Source of the DNA: Lepidurus packardi
Lineage: Eukaryota > Arthropoda > Branchiopoda > Notostraca > Triopsidae
Reading direction: 5' to 3'
DNA: 64,000 nt
Assembly (NCBI GenBank): GCA_023053545.1
Contig: JAKZAN010000089.1
Location: 1-64,000 of the forward strand
Part shown: one piece after another, positions 24,588 to 35,550 of the stretch
Layout of the letters: each line of letters starts with the position of its first letter
Position numbering within the stretch: position 1 is the stretch's first letter
Translations under genes and position numbers: made by a program
Notes under the pieces: model-generated
The model's input: only the letters and a program-made list of their open reading frames with translations
What the model was told of the DNA's origin: nothing
Databases searched by the model: none

Positions 24588-25244
24588 ATGTCAAAAAAGT
24601 TCTTCTTCGTCCTTGCCCTCCTTGTTCTCAATATTTCTGCTCAGCCTACTCAGGCCTCTCGTCCCAGCGATTGTTGTGCTTCTGACAAAACTATCACTGT
24701 CACTGGCACTGGCACTGTTTCTCTCGTTCCTGATATTGCAACCATCTCTATCTACCTTTCTGAGACTAACACCACCAGCGCTCTTGCAATTTCACAGCTC
24801 AATACCAAGGCCAACAATATCAAAGGTATTCTCCAGCAAAATGGTGTCGCAGCCTCCGACATCAAAACTACGTATATTAGCATTTATCCCCAGACAAACT
24901 ATGTCAATGGCACTTCGCAGATCGTGGGAGCCACTGCCTCCCAGAGTATTACAGTTACCGTCCGAAATTTGGGCCCCAACAATTCTAATCTGGGCAAATT
25001 ATTTGATGTTTTGGCAGCCGTACCTGGCATTTCAATCTATAACAGTGGTTTTGACGCCTCAAACAAATCGTCAGCACTTGAAAGCGCTTACACTATAGCA
25101 TACAACGATGCGAAGAAGAAGGCTGAACTGCTTGCGAAACTATCCGGTAGTAAGATTGTCGGCGTAAAGGACATAACCGACAACACATACTTGTACGGTC
25201 CAGATGTGACAGCTAATCTGAGAGTGACATTCTTGGTTCAATGA
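24588..25244 (+). CDS. Secreted SIMPL-domain (DUF541/YggE-like) protein
   Basis: 218 aa from ATG 24588 to TGA 25242-25244 with no internal UAR codon. Residues 1-18 are a signal peptide (K-K-F-F-F-V-L-A-L-L-V-L). The rest matches the SIMPL domain: ITVTGTGTVSLVPD-A near residues 36-50, then S-A-L-A-I-S-Q-L-N-x-K-A, and the C-terminal A-Y-x-x-A-x-x-D-A-K-K-K-A-E-L-L-A helix ending in L-R-V-T-F-L-V. Bacterial relatives (YggE) are linked to oxidative-stress tolerance; the eukaryotic role is not established. The family is common in bacteria, so past transfer is possible but not shown by this sequence. The CDS looks somewhat more GC-rich than its surroundings. Confidence 0.85.
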   Translation: MSKKFFFVLALLVLNISAQPTQASRPSDCCASDKTITVTGTGTVSLVPDIATISIYLSETNTTSALAISQLNTKANNIKGILQQNGVAASDIKTTYISIYPQTNYVNGTSQIVGATASQSITVTVRNLGPNNSNLGKLFDVLAAVPGISIYNSGFDASNKSSALESAYTIAYNDAKKKAELLAKLSGSKIVGVKDITDNTYLYGPDVTANLRVTFLVQ

Positions 25245-25734
25245 TGCTGAAAATTTATTGTATTTATCCCTTATTTGGTCCTGATTGGTTTCGAAAGAGT
25301 TGATTGGAGATTTGGATAATGGCTCTTGAATTGATAAGTGTCCATAGAATAAAACACCCTCTTTTGACGAGGCTAATTAGTGTTTCTCTCTCGATTAGAT
25401 TTCCGCCCCATTTAAAGATTAAAACCTTCCCTTTGCTCACAGTAAATGAATTTACTACTCTTGATGATTTTGAACGGCAAATAATTAGTATTTGATGAGA
25501 CTTGGCACCCTTAACTATCCTATGAGGTTCACCAAGGCTTCTATGAGGCAACAAACCCAACTTAGCCAAACTACCAATAGTCTAATATGTTTCAATTTCA
25601 TATTTTCCAGTTTTTGGTTGGTTTCCCACCTGTATCCGTGCCTTCGAACTCTCCGCAGACACATATATCCGGAACAACATCAAAGTTGATCATAACTTAC
25701 TAATTAAACGTCAAACACAATCAGCTTTTGTTTC
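25245..25734. other. Intergenic region without a supported gene
   Basis: About 490 bp. Minus-strand 25264-25569 is open for about 100 codons but begins with TTG and has no recognisable domain. Short plus-strand frames overlap it. I see no RNA gene or repeat. Confidence 0.4.
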
Positions 25735-27440
25735 ATGAACCACGCCAATAAACTCCTTACCGCCCTTTTTACCAGCGCCGATGCTACCCCCTAAGAGATC
25801 CAAAGCAAAAAGGATTCCCTACAGCGCCTACATGAAACATTTACATTCATCACCCAATAAAATCTTTCTGATTACATAGTCTTCCTCCAATAGTGGACTT
25901 TAAATGAAGTCGACGTCTCTTGTCTCGAAGTCTTCGTGCGTAAAGTCGCTGAACTCCAGCAGTTCCTCTTCGCATCTACAAACCCTAACATTACTTAGAA
26001 ACTATTTCCACTGCATTATTATCTGATGCAGCAGGAAGAGCCCTCGATTCGGCTGACCAGTCAACAACTCACCATCGATCTGTTTAACACTCCATTTGGT
26101 GTCTCATTCCTGAAGAACACTATCAAGAACCTTTTAAAGAGCCCAAACTACTACTGGGGTTATGACTCTGCTCTGACAATCTTCTCGCGCTTCAAGTAGC
26201 GCTTCTACGAAAATAATGACTTTCAATGGGTGATCACTCATGAAAACTTGTACCGTTGCTATAAGGCGAAAAAGATCTTTCTGACGCACATTTCACTGCT
26301 TGCTCAGAGCAATCTAACACAACCCCTGCTTTAATGTTTGCTATCGGCAGTCAAAAATCAGCTAATTAATGACCCCGAATAGATGATTCATGTGAATGCT
26401 CTGAATGCATTGATTTACTTGCTTCAACGCGCCTACTTACTGAATCTATGGGACCAGCAGCAGTGTTTCCAATAAATTAAATTTTTCTATGATGAAAGAC
26501 TTATTCGCACTCGATTCATGCTCCTAAGCATGACCCAAGCAATCGTGGAACTACTGCCTCCTGAAGGTTTATGGCTGCACTTCCAGTTCATGATGGAGGC
26601 CATATGCGTGGAATAGTCATAATTGACTTAAGTATGCATTAACAATCTGAAACACATCTTCAGGCGTATTTCTGTTGGAGAGCGTGAGAAATGCCTCATG
26701 AAGCTGTTGAATTTGCAGAAGTCTGACATTGAAATTGAAGGTAATCCATTTATGATATTGCTTTTGGCTAGGTAGTGTCTGTGGCTAAAAACATCATCGA
26801 TCTGCTGGAGAGCGTGTAAAAGGAAGAGGCACTAGTGCAGTACCTGAATATGTTCATCCAGAAGCAGGATGAGCACGTAAAACTCAGTCTGGTCAAGTCA
26901 TTCTTCAAGCACGAACATGTATTGTCACTCCCGTTATTTATAACATTTAGTCCAAACATCTGTACGTATACTTCAAACCAGTTCTGGACGACCTATACAG
27001 AAATAACAAATGGCGAATCCGGCTTGAGTCTCTGGATATCTTAGCCAACGTGATGGACTGTTTCAAAATAGACGAAGATATCATTAACAAGCTGCACCTT
27101 CTTATCCATGATAAAGCAGCCAGAGTCAGGACCGACACTATTAAAATCATTAAGAAACACATCAACGACACCATGATCCAGTCCCATCTGATTCCTATCA
27201 TCTTGGCTGACTCTAGTCACATCAACTACCTTATTCGGATTCTGGTTCTGTTCTTCATCAGAGTACACAACACTTTTCATTTCTTGTTTAACCCTCTATT
27301 CCCCAAAACCATAGGAAACGCTTCATCTGCTTAACAATTACGAGCTCCGTAAACTATACATGTAAGTAATCAAATCACTGAGCAATGATCCAGTACCAAA
27401 CGTCTCTTAAATTGCACAGAAGATTGCTGAAACCATTTGA
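25735..27440 (+). CDS. HEAT-repeat protein (PP2A scaffold/PPP4R1-like, tentative)
   Basis: Four exons (25735-26740, 26776-26918, 26951-27262, 27315-27440) join to 528 aa; introns are 35, 32 and 52 nt with GTA donors. The protein is alpha-helical with HEAT-type repeats, clearest in the C-terminal part: W-R-I-R-L-E-S-L-D-I-L, then A-A-R-V-R-T-D-T-I-K-I-I, and finally L-S-N-D-P-V-P-N-V-S-E-I-A, which resembles the closing D-x-V-P-N-V repeat of PP2A A-type scaffolds. The repeats fix the frames across the introns. Exact orthology is not clear; a regulatory or scaffold role is inferred. Confidence 0.65.
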
Positions 27441-27522
27441 CTTATCCTACAGACTTAAAAATCACATAGTCATCATTTTTGTGCTTAGAATGACAGCTAC
27501 CCTTCTATTGAACTCTGACTGT

Positions 27523-28617
27523 TCAAGGTTGAGTCTGACCTGTTTGCGCTGCCTCCAATACTATTAAATGCTTATCACCATACTTGTAGAACCATTCTAA
27601 AGGAGAGGGCCCGCCTCCTAGTCTGCTATATATTGTATCGTATAGTTCCCCTTCTTTGATGTCGTCTACAGAGCTGGTTTTGGTGGCCCTTTCTAATTAT
27701 GCTTTGAGTTTAGATTCGAAAGGAAGAATGAAATTATGTTCCGGAAGCGTGGTCATTATGAAAAAGTCTGCTTCTTTTTTTACTTCCACTAAACCATGTT
27801 TGGTAGATAGGTGGTTTTTGTTCATCTTCAGTCTGTCTGGTCCCACCTGAGCGTAAGCATAGACGATATCGAATAGTCTCGACTTGCACTAGATCAACAC
27901 TTATACAATTGGTAATCCTTCGGCAGCCTTACGGGCCAGAGCTATATCAACCTCTCCTGTTTCCCTCTCTTGCCATCGACAATTCTGGTATACGATATAC
28001 TCATTGTTGCCTAGCCTCTGGAAGACCTGCTGTAGACCTTCAGTAAAACATCTTTCCTCAAACAGCTTTCCCCTGTTCACGTTATTATTGCCTGTATCTT
28101 TATCGACCTTCTCCCATTCCTCGATGACAGGCTTAAGGTATGCTTTGGCTTTGAGATACTGGTGGTATTTGGGGTCTAACTCAAGGATGCTCAGCAGTTG
28201 GTGTCTTCGCTAGATTTTGGAAACCAACTTTTGTGCATATTACTTCTGGATCTCCAGCATTCTTTCTTCCACGTTGAATTGTTCCCCATGCTTTGACAAC
28301 AATCCTTTTTATATGCTTCGATACATGATACTTGTGCTGTTCCTGATTAGAGACTCGTTGGCTTGCAGTTTCCCCAACTTTTATTATTCGACCAGATAAT
28401 TTGCATAGGTTTCTGACGGGCAGTAGTTTGTAAACCTTATGTATACATCCCTGGCGGACGCAGAAACATCGAGTTGCAGGGCCTGAAGGTGCAGATTGGC
28501 TTGTTCTCTATCTGCCTCGAAGATTGCACGGGTCCTTTTTTATGATTTCTCCGCGGGGACCCAGCTAAGACTTGAGAAAATGAATGAAGTATTTGAAGAA
28601 CTGCTTCCAATCATCAT
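27523..28617 (-). CDS. PD-(D/E)XK nuclease-fold protein, novel
   Basis: 364 aa from ATG 28617 (second in-frame ATG directly follows) to TGA 27523-27525, no intron. The N-terminal ~150 residues are helical and charged. The C-terminal half holds a restriction-endonuclease-fold core: N-R-G-K-L-F-E-E with helix, G-E-V-D-I-A-L with Asp 224, then V-L-I-E-C-K-S with Glu 243 and Lys 245, the PD-(D/E)XK signature. The codon for Glu 243 is TAG (27889-27891 on the minus strand). Downstream residues include a Q/G-rich helix and a Trp. It converges with the HEAT gene with an 82-bp gap. Possible roles are DNA or RNA cleavage in repair or DNA rearrangement; not established. Confidence 0.7.
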
Positions 28618-29088
28618 AGGGTCTCGCCTGCATAGATACCGATTCGCGGGGAAGACTCTAGGACTTTTCGGACAGCAAACAAGCCTTTATTCTCCATGAT
28701 GTTGTGGAGAGATAAGTTGTCAGATTCTAAATATATATATGTGTGTCTGTGTATACATCTGTGTATATATATGTGTATATATGAGTGTATGTGTGAGTGT
28801 GTGAATGTGTATGTAGTGTTGCCAGCGTGTATGTAGTGTTGCCAGCGTGTGCGCGAACCGACCCTCCGGTCCCTCCTTCAGCCATAGTTCAGCATGTTGG
28901 ACTGTTATAAGATGTATAATCGACTCAGCTGCCTCGTATTGGCGAATAGGATATCTTCATCTTATCGATGTCTATTGTGGGGATGCGTCAAATTGAGTCC
29001 AACATTCGTATTACCCTGAAAAGTGTGTTCTTCGATAAAGCGTATTGCTGTTATAATTAGATATCTCACTTGCCTATTTCCTGAACAA
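28618..29088. other. Divergent intergenic region
   Basis: About 470 bp between the outward-facing nuclease-fold and HBS1 genes, containing the TG/TA-rich simple repeat annotated separately. The region 28860-29088 has ordinary composition and no supported gene. Confidence 0.5.
28727..28856. repeat. TG/TA-rich simple repeat with a 20-bp tandem duplication
   Basis: A run of (TA)n and (TG)n with periods GTGTATATAT and GTGTGAGTGTG is followed by an exact tandem copy of a 20-nt unit beginning GTGTATGTAGTG and ending TTGCCAGC at about 28807-28826 and 28827-28846, then GTGTGCGCG. It lies in the divergent promoter region upstream of HBS1. Confidence 0.85.
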
Positions 29089-31001
29089 ATGTCCAGATAC
29101 ACCACCATCAGGAAGACTGTCGACGAATAGACCCAACATTATGACGACGAAGAACTCGACTCCGAAGAATGTATCATATTCTCCCAATATAACCTCACCA
29201 TGAGTTCCCAGAGTAAATGATCAGCATCATTCTCGAGGAAGTTCCCGATGCTAAAAGGAAAGCTGCCATCTGGGCTCTCCGCAAGACAGATTGCATAGAT
29301 GATGCCATCTAGATGCTATAGAGTCAGCTCAAGTAAAAGAAGAAGCCTAAGTCCCAACTTAACAATAACAATACACATCAAAACACCAAACCGGAACAGC
29401 CTAAAAAGATTTCCGAATCTAAAATCATCGAGGTCGTCGACCTTCCTTCACCATAGTTAATTCAAAGAAATTCACGAAAGCTTTCATCTTAAATAGACCA
29501 TGGTTTAAGAACGAGGAAACAGTCTTATCGGGTGGAAGAAGTGGACACACAGCACTACAATAAGGAATACCCGAAAGTCAACGACGAAATGCACCCCGTC
29601 TCATAAACGGTGTCGATTGTTGTGATTGGGCATGTTGACTCGGGCAAGTCGACCCTGGTGGGGCAGATTATGCACCAGCTCAGCGAAATCACTAAGAAGC
29701 AAATACACAAAAACTTGAAAGAATCTAAGTAGATGAACAAGGAGAGTTTTCAATTCGCATGGGTCACTGACGAGACACAGTAAGAACGGGAAAAAGGGGT
29801 CACCATCGACGTAGGCGTCAAAAATGTCAAGATAGGTGGGAGAACCATCACATTTCTGGACTCGCCAGGACATAAAGAATATATCCCGAACATGATCAGT
29901 GGAGCCGTGCAAGCAGATCATGCAGTCCTCGTTGTGGATGTATCGCGGTTTGAAAGCAGCTTCAGATTCGGAGGACAGACTAAATAGCATGCATACATCG
30001 TGCGGGCTTTGGGAGTCGGGAGTATAATAGTTGCGATTAACAAGATGGATCTGGTGGAGTGGAAAGAATAGGTTTACGACAACATTAGAAACGAACTGCT
30101 CTCTTATTTGCTTGAAATTGGGTTCCCTTAGAACAAAATAGGTTTCGTCCCGATGAGTGCATTTTTGAATGCAAATCTTATCAGCACCAGTAACCATCTC
30201 TCCCACACAATAATTCAATTCTTCTTTTAATTCCTCAGAATAGCTATCCTACTACAAAGGGCCTCCTCTTGTCTCAGTTATCAACGGTTTGCAAGTCCCG
30301 CCAAGACCTAGCGATAAGCCTTTCAGGCTCAACATAGCCAACGCTTATTAATCCGCAAGCGGAAAACTCAAAGGCCACATTATATCCGGCAAAATATAGG
30401 GTAGCAAATTATCCTTTGTTTTATGGTTGCACTAATTTTACCTTATGCATCGTCTATAGGCGGAGTAATACATCGATAAGACAAACTCATCGTGTTGCCC
30501 CTTAACTGTCAATGCCTGGTCAAGGATATTCTTCATCTGGGTGAGAAAGTGAAGTCTGCGACTGTAGGAGATAACATCGATGTCCAGTTGAAGCTAATCG
30601 ACGAGACATTCTTCGAAAATATAAAGCCGGGAAGCGTTCTATCATCACTGCAATATTCGATTCCTGTGGCCAATCACTTTATCGCAGAGATCCTGGCATT
30701 CGAACTGGAGTATCCGCTACTATGTGGCACAAGCATAGTTATATTCATCGGAGGCACAAAGTGCACGGGCCGGATCAACAGGATTCTGAAGATCTTCGAC
30801 AGCAAGAACAAAAGCAGGACTGTGAAGGAGAATGCAAAAGCTATAAATAGCAACAACTGCTGCGAACTCGAAGTTACGACTAACGAAAAAGTATGTGCAG
30901 AGCTTTTCAGCAACTTTAAGACATTCGGAAGGATAATAATGCGGGAGAAGTACTCAACTCTAGCTGTTGGTATCATCAAAAGCATTCTGCCCAACAGATG
31001 A
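29089..31001 (+). CDS. HBS1: Ribosome-rescue GTPase Hbs1
   Basis: Four exons (29089-29170, 29212-30189, 30239-30400, 30460-31001), introns 41, 49 and 59 nt, give 587 aa. An N-terminal HBS1 domain ([12 protein letters not shown], residues ~35-65) is followed by a Lys/Ser/Asn-rich linker and an EF1A-like GTPase: G1 GHVDSGKS, G3 DSPGH, G4 NKMD, then domains 2 and 3. The switch text G-V-T-I-D-V-G-V and G-G-Q-T-K-E-H-A with L-V-E-W distinguish Hbs1 from eRF3. Hbs1 with Pelota/Dom34 splits stalled ribosomes. UAR codons sit at conserved Glu positions (QT-K-UAG-HA, TQ-UAA-ERE). The first intron splits a TAG Glu codon as T|AG. Confidence 0.93.
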
Positions 31002-31139
31002 GGACAGTCGGGAGGCTTTATTGATAAGGAATGCAGTCGAAGTCAATATATGACGAGCTGATATTGCTAACGTAGACGAAAACTTAATTTATAACACTTA
31101 AATAATATATCAGCTACATTTATCCCACCTGTCCTCTAC

Positions 31140-33200
31140 ATGAACACCCTGCAGAGATCAGAAAATCGATCAACTTCCGCTGCCACACCCCAGGATCAAC
31201 TCAGTAACTTATTCAAAACACATCACTCCCCTCGTCGATTCAAGATTTGTTTTCAAACAGCACCAAAAACCGGCCCAAGCATGGTTCTACGGACAAGAGG
31301 CTGTCGAGTAACGAGGACCTGAATACTTCTGTGATAAGGAACCGGCGCAATTTCAACGTAATATAATTATATGCACATGGACATTTGGAGGATGAACGAG
31401 AATCTCGAAATTTGATGGGAAGTCAGAGAGGCTGTTCGATTCTCAATTGAAAAATAGTATAGATCAGGAAAATTGAAGCATTTGAGAACAACAACAATGG
31501 CGTGATCAAGGAAGTGTCCATCTAGTCAAGGACAAAGGTAAATCCTATTCATCAAAATTCTCGATGACTCTTAACAGTATTACTATCTTGGGAAGGGTAA
31601 CAACCATTAACTCGTCAAGAGGATACTGGAACGACGCAAGATCTGGGTTGAAAACAACGAAATACAACCCTTCCACTTCAAATGGACCCAATCTACGCAC
31701 GGCACCAAATTTCACATGCTCAATAAAACGACCATATGCTTCAACCATTTTGAATGCCACCGCTAAATCACTAACAAACAATACCTCGTCAAGAACCTGA
31801 TTGGCTTCTGCTAGTCCAATAAACTTAATGCTTTCGACATCACCCCTACCACTTTTATACTTGATCTTTCTGACTAAAACATTGACCTCAACCTCAACGC
31901 CTTCATCAAATTCTACAATCACAACTTACCCATGAGAAATGGTAAACCCATAGTTCCCCAAAATGAACAGCGTACCTACTTACAGATTCCAAAGACACTT
32001 CACTTTGGATATAACTATTCGCGGCTCGAGAAGAGATGCCAAGGTAACTTCTATTGCCATCCTTCAGTCAACCCAACTTTCTTTTCGCACGGTAGTCATT
32101 ACATGTGGCTGCTAAAACCGACATTTCTGAATAGAGGTAGGGGCATTCACATATTTACAACTTTGAACTAACTCGAAACACTGATTAATGAGTATGCGCA
32201 GGGTCATGAATAGAAAATACCAACTGCACCAAAAAAAATGGAGTAAACTGAAAATCCTACTAATGAAGAGTCAGAAAAGGAAGACGTCCCTGAACTAAAT
32301 ACAAGAACTCCTAATTCTACAGTTATATAATCTTAAGCAATGGTAGAGCCCCCCTTGTAAGCTGTTCAAACAACCACCCCGACTATTCCATCCAATCCCC
32401 AAAATTCCTTACATCATCATTCTACAATCAAGCGGATTGGATCCCCAGTCCCGAAACCGAAGCCGGAAAAGGAAAAGAGCCGAAGTGTAAATACCATTCG
32501 GGCCACATCCTTTGTGATTCAAAAGTACATCGAAAGACCTCTGCTAATCAACAACAGAAAATTTGATATTCGAGTATGGGTCCTTCTCACGCATAACTTA
32601 TAGGTGTACTTCTTCAAGTAAGGATATATTCGGACTAGTTGCGAAGAATACAGCACATAGAACCTAGACAACATATACATTCACCTGACGAATAATGCCA
32701 TCCAGAAATACAGTGACAAGTACGAAAAGTACGAATTCGGGAACCAGCTATCCTTCACTCAGTTTGACGATATTCTCTGTAGAGAACATGGATTTACGAA
32801 GTTCCGTGAAAAAATCATCAAAAAGATGAAGGAGTCAATATGGTTATCAATGTGCTCAGTCAAAAGAAAGATAAATCAAAGAAACAGGAAGTTTTGTTTT
32901 GAGATATTCGGGTATGACTTTCTCATCGATGAGCGCATGAAGACGTGGCTCATCGAAGTCAACACCAACCCCTGTCTGGAGGAAAGTAGTCCTCTACTAG
33001 CACAGCTGATACCTCGTATGGTTGACGATGCATTCAAGTTGAGTCTGGACAAGATATTCCCCGTGGAGGACGGAGGCAGCTTGATGGGGCCGCGGGTAGA
33101 CGGATATGAGGACGAAGAGAACATGTGGTAGCTCTTGGGAGATTTTATGGATGCAAATAAGAATACGCTAAAGAAGAGATTCACTTTCGTAAGAAGATGA
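31140..33200 (+). CDS. Tubulin tyrosine ligase-like (TTLL) polyglutamylase/glycylase
   Basis: Proposed exons 31140-31203, 31245-31357, 31463-31537 and 31578-33200 give 624 aa; the second intron (105 nt) is the least certain. The N-terminus has the TTLL pattern Y-Y-L-G-K-G-N-N-x-x-L-V-K-R-I-L-x-R-R. The core follows with W-L-L-K-P-x-x-x-N-R-G-R-G-I, K-F-D-I-R-V-W-V-L, K-E-G-Y-I-R-T-S (Glu from TAA), H-L-T-N-N-A-I-Q and the ATP-grasp block E-I-F-G-Y-D-F-L-I-D ... W-L-I-E-V-N-T-N-P-C-L. An insertion of about 100 disordered residues separates the first and second core halves. Such enzymes add Glu or Gly chains to tubulin in cilia; the specificity cannot be read from sequence. Confidence 0.9.
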
Positions 33201-33414
33201 ATGTAGTATTCTGTTAGCGGTGATCGAATAGAATGTGAGTGCGAAGAAATTTAAGGTCCATGGAAATATACACATTTTGTATTTGTTAGTGCAAAGATAA
33301 TCATTGACATGACATTCATTTCTGCTATTTTCAGCAGGGCATCATGTAAGACGCCATTGCATAGTATTTGTTGTACACTTCAATTTTAATCAGCCGATAA
33401 CCTAAAGATAGCAC

Positions 33415-34089
33415 ATGCAAGACGAACAATAATAGAACCATCACAACCTATCAGCAACCACATGCCCCTTGAGGCACTCTTGGACACTTTACTATTCTAA
33501 AAGAGGAAAGCACTCTAAATATGTCCAATACAACAAGAATCTAGATCCAGTCAGTATGTAGTCTCACCTTCAAACTCTCATTCTACCTTTTATCAGGTAC
33601 TTTCCACACACTTGAATCCTTCCTGCAGCTTTATCATTTCCTGAAACCTCCTTCTGAAATCCCAGTGGATAGCAAACTAATGATATTTCGAGCCGAATGT
33701 GAGCCACTGTGGGAAAGGTGGTTGGCAAGTGGATGCTTTCTTCTTCATTACAATACTAAAAACATGGAAGCGATGGGCTAGCTAGACGAACACTGGAAAA
33801 AAATACTATTCAATGCTGTTGGAGAGTCGATACATGAGGACCTGATCGGTATAAGCCTGGGAAAACGATAAAAAATAACAATTATGGAGATATGGGTTCG
33901 ATCGCAAGAATCCTGTGAACAGGTGTTAAAGCGTATCATAGAAGTGGATCCTGGGCTAAGCGGCGATATCAAGTATAAGAGCCATACCTAATCGATGAAG
34001 GTAATAGTTATGCCAATGAAGATTCGTATGGATGTTTGTAGTGTAACTCAACAATCAAGGGGGCCAAGATAACTTTCTGCATCCCGTGA
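33415..34089 (+). CDS. EIF4E: eIF4E-family cap-binding protein, divergent
   Basis: Exons 33415-33553, 33597-34000 and 34042-34089 (introns 43 and 41 nt) give 196 aa, the usual core length. Family landmarks are present: P-L-x-x-x-W-T-L-Y-Y, L-Y-H-F-L-K-P-P-S-E-I-P, the cap-binding E-P-L-W-E, H-W-x-x-I-L-F-N-A-V-G-E-S, and a C-terminal K-I-T-I-M-E-I-W. By alignment from memory the human Trp56 equivalent is Tyr and the dorsal Trp73 equivalent, used for eIF4G binding, is Leu. This resembles the class II (4EHP-like) pattern and may mark a repressor or a specialised translation factor. The last exon is short and inferred from a GTA...TAG intron. Confidence 0.85.
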
Positions 34090-34213
34090 TTCAGCGCTGG
34101 ATTTGAGAGTCAGGGAACTATAGTAGTCGGCGAGCAGATTTGCGTTTTCAATGAAAGGATGAGTTATTTTATTTTCTGAATATAGTCAAAACAATTAAAT
34201 TATAATTGCAGCA

Positions 34214-35050
34214 ATGTTTGGCAAACTGACCGCCTAGAAGTCCACAAAGACATCCACTACTACCTTCAAGAAGCCCTTTATACCGACTTCTACATTCGAA
34301 TCAACGACTTCCCAGCGTCCTCTCAAAGACACTCTCAAAACTTAAAAGATCAAGTCTAAAATCAGAGAGGACCTCTCAGGATCGGAATTTCGGTTGCTCA
34401 ACTAAGTCCTTTACAGTTCTGATAGTCGTAAGGCCAAGTAGTATTTCAAAGAAAATCCCCATCACTTCGACAAGTACCACAATGGTTTCAGGAAACAGTG
34501 TCAGAGTTGGGAAATCAATCCCGTAGATCGTATCGTACAAATGCTCTCAACAATAAAAAACTCCAAACAACTAAAGATGGTGGATTTGGGCTGTGGTGAA
34601 GCCAAGATTGAGGAGCAATTAGGTTCCTAGTTTAAAAAAATCCGATCCTACGATCTTGTGAGTACAAACTCAAGAGTGATCGCCTTAGATATCAGCAAGT
34701 TGCCTCTAAAGGCAGGAACCCAAGATATTGCTGTGTTCTGCCTGTCTCTTATGGGTATTAATTATATATAGTTCATCCTGGAAGCCATAAGAGTCCTCAA
34801 AAAAAATGGTGAACTGATCATTGCAGAAGTAGAGAGCCGGTCTCCCGACTGGGAAGCATTTGAACGAATGATTGAGTAGCTTGGATGCAGAATAAAGAGC
34901 CGGGAGGTGGAGAAATACTTCAGGATCATGTGTTTCAACAAACTGGGGGAAGTCGGAGAAATAAACTTAAATGCAACGTATGAAGGAGAACAGAGTCTGC
35001 GGGATCACTCAGGTTAGGTGTTGAAGCCGTGCATATACAAAAGAAGATGA
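34214..35050 (+). CDS. RRP8: RRP8-type rRNA adenine N1-methyltransferase
   Basis: 278 aa, single exon from ATG 34214 to TGA 35048-35050. A basic N-terminal tail precedes the Rrp8 block F-R-x-L-N-E-V-L-Y (Glu from TAA at a conserved position), H-x-G-F-x-x-Q and W-x-I-N-P-V-D-R-I. The SAM motif D-L-G-C-G-E-A-K-I follows, then F-C-L-S-L-M-G and the E-A-x-R-V-L-K-K-N-G block. Rrp8 methylates N1 of a 25S/28S rRNA adenine in the nucleolus. Length is normal for the catalytic part. Confidence 0.93.
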
Positions 35051-35181
35051 AACACGTTCGGCGCTAAAAAATATTAAAAGCTTTGATTTTGCTTCGGATA
35101 TCCACTCACTCATGTTGTCTAACATATGGACAAGTAAATAGGAACTTTTCTCCTAACACATGGTATTATACACGATACTAG

Positions 35182-35550
35182 TCAAAGCTGCTCCAGAATT
35201 CGCTGTTCGAACTAGACGATTTCCTTCCGTAGCTTTTCTCTCTTCCTCCTGAAACTGATTCTCACCACCGACCCTTTCTTTAGTGCTTGAAATGGCAGAT
35301 ATTTACAGGGTAGGTTGACCACGTGGTATATGCTATTCATGAGTTTGGCCACTCCGCAGTCTACATCCAGAACGACAAATCTGTTGAAGTCCTGCTAGTT
35401 TTGGTCGTTGTTATATATTGGATGTTGTAAATTGCGAGAATGAAGAGGTGGGTTGTCTGAAAGACCATTTGTAGATATATGATTGAGGGAGGAGGAGGAA
35501 AGAAATGTGGGGCTGGCGAGTCGCTGTTTTTAATTGGTGAGCTGAGACAT
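35182..35550 (-). CDS. Hypothetical small protein
   Basis: 122 aa from ATG 35550 to TGA 35182-35184, unbroken. The N-terminal ~50 residues are Ser/Asn/Pro-rich; the C-terminal part reads V-V-L-D-V-D-C-G-V-A then a basic helix ending in K-R-E-K-L-R-K-E-I. The frame stays open upstream to about 35712 without an ATG, so a longer protein or upstream exon is possible. It converges on RRP8. No family recognised. Confidence 0.5.

Noticed and set aside
29211-29224. A 12-nt intron GTAAATGATCAG in HBS1
   Set aside because: Far below any plausible intron length; a 41-nt GTA...CAG intron ending at 29211 restores the frame and the HBS1 domain.
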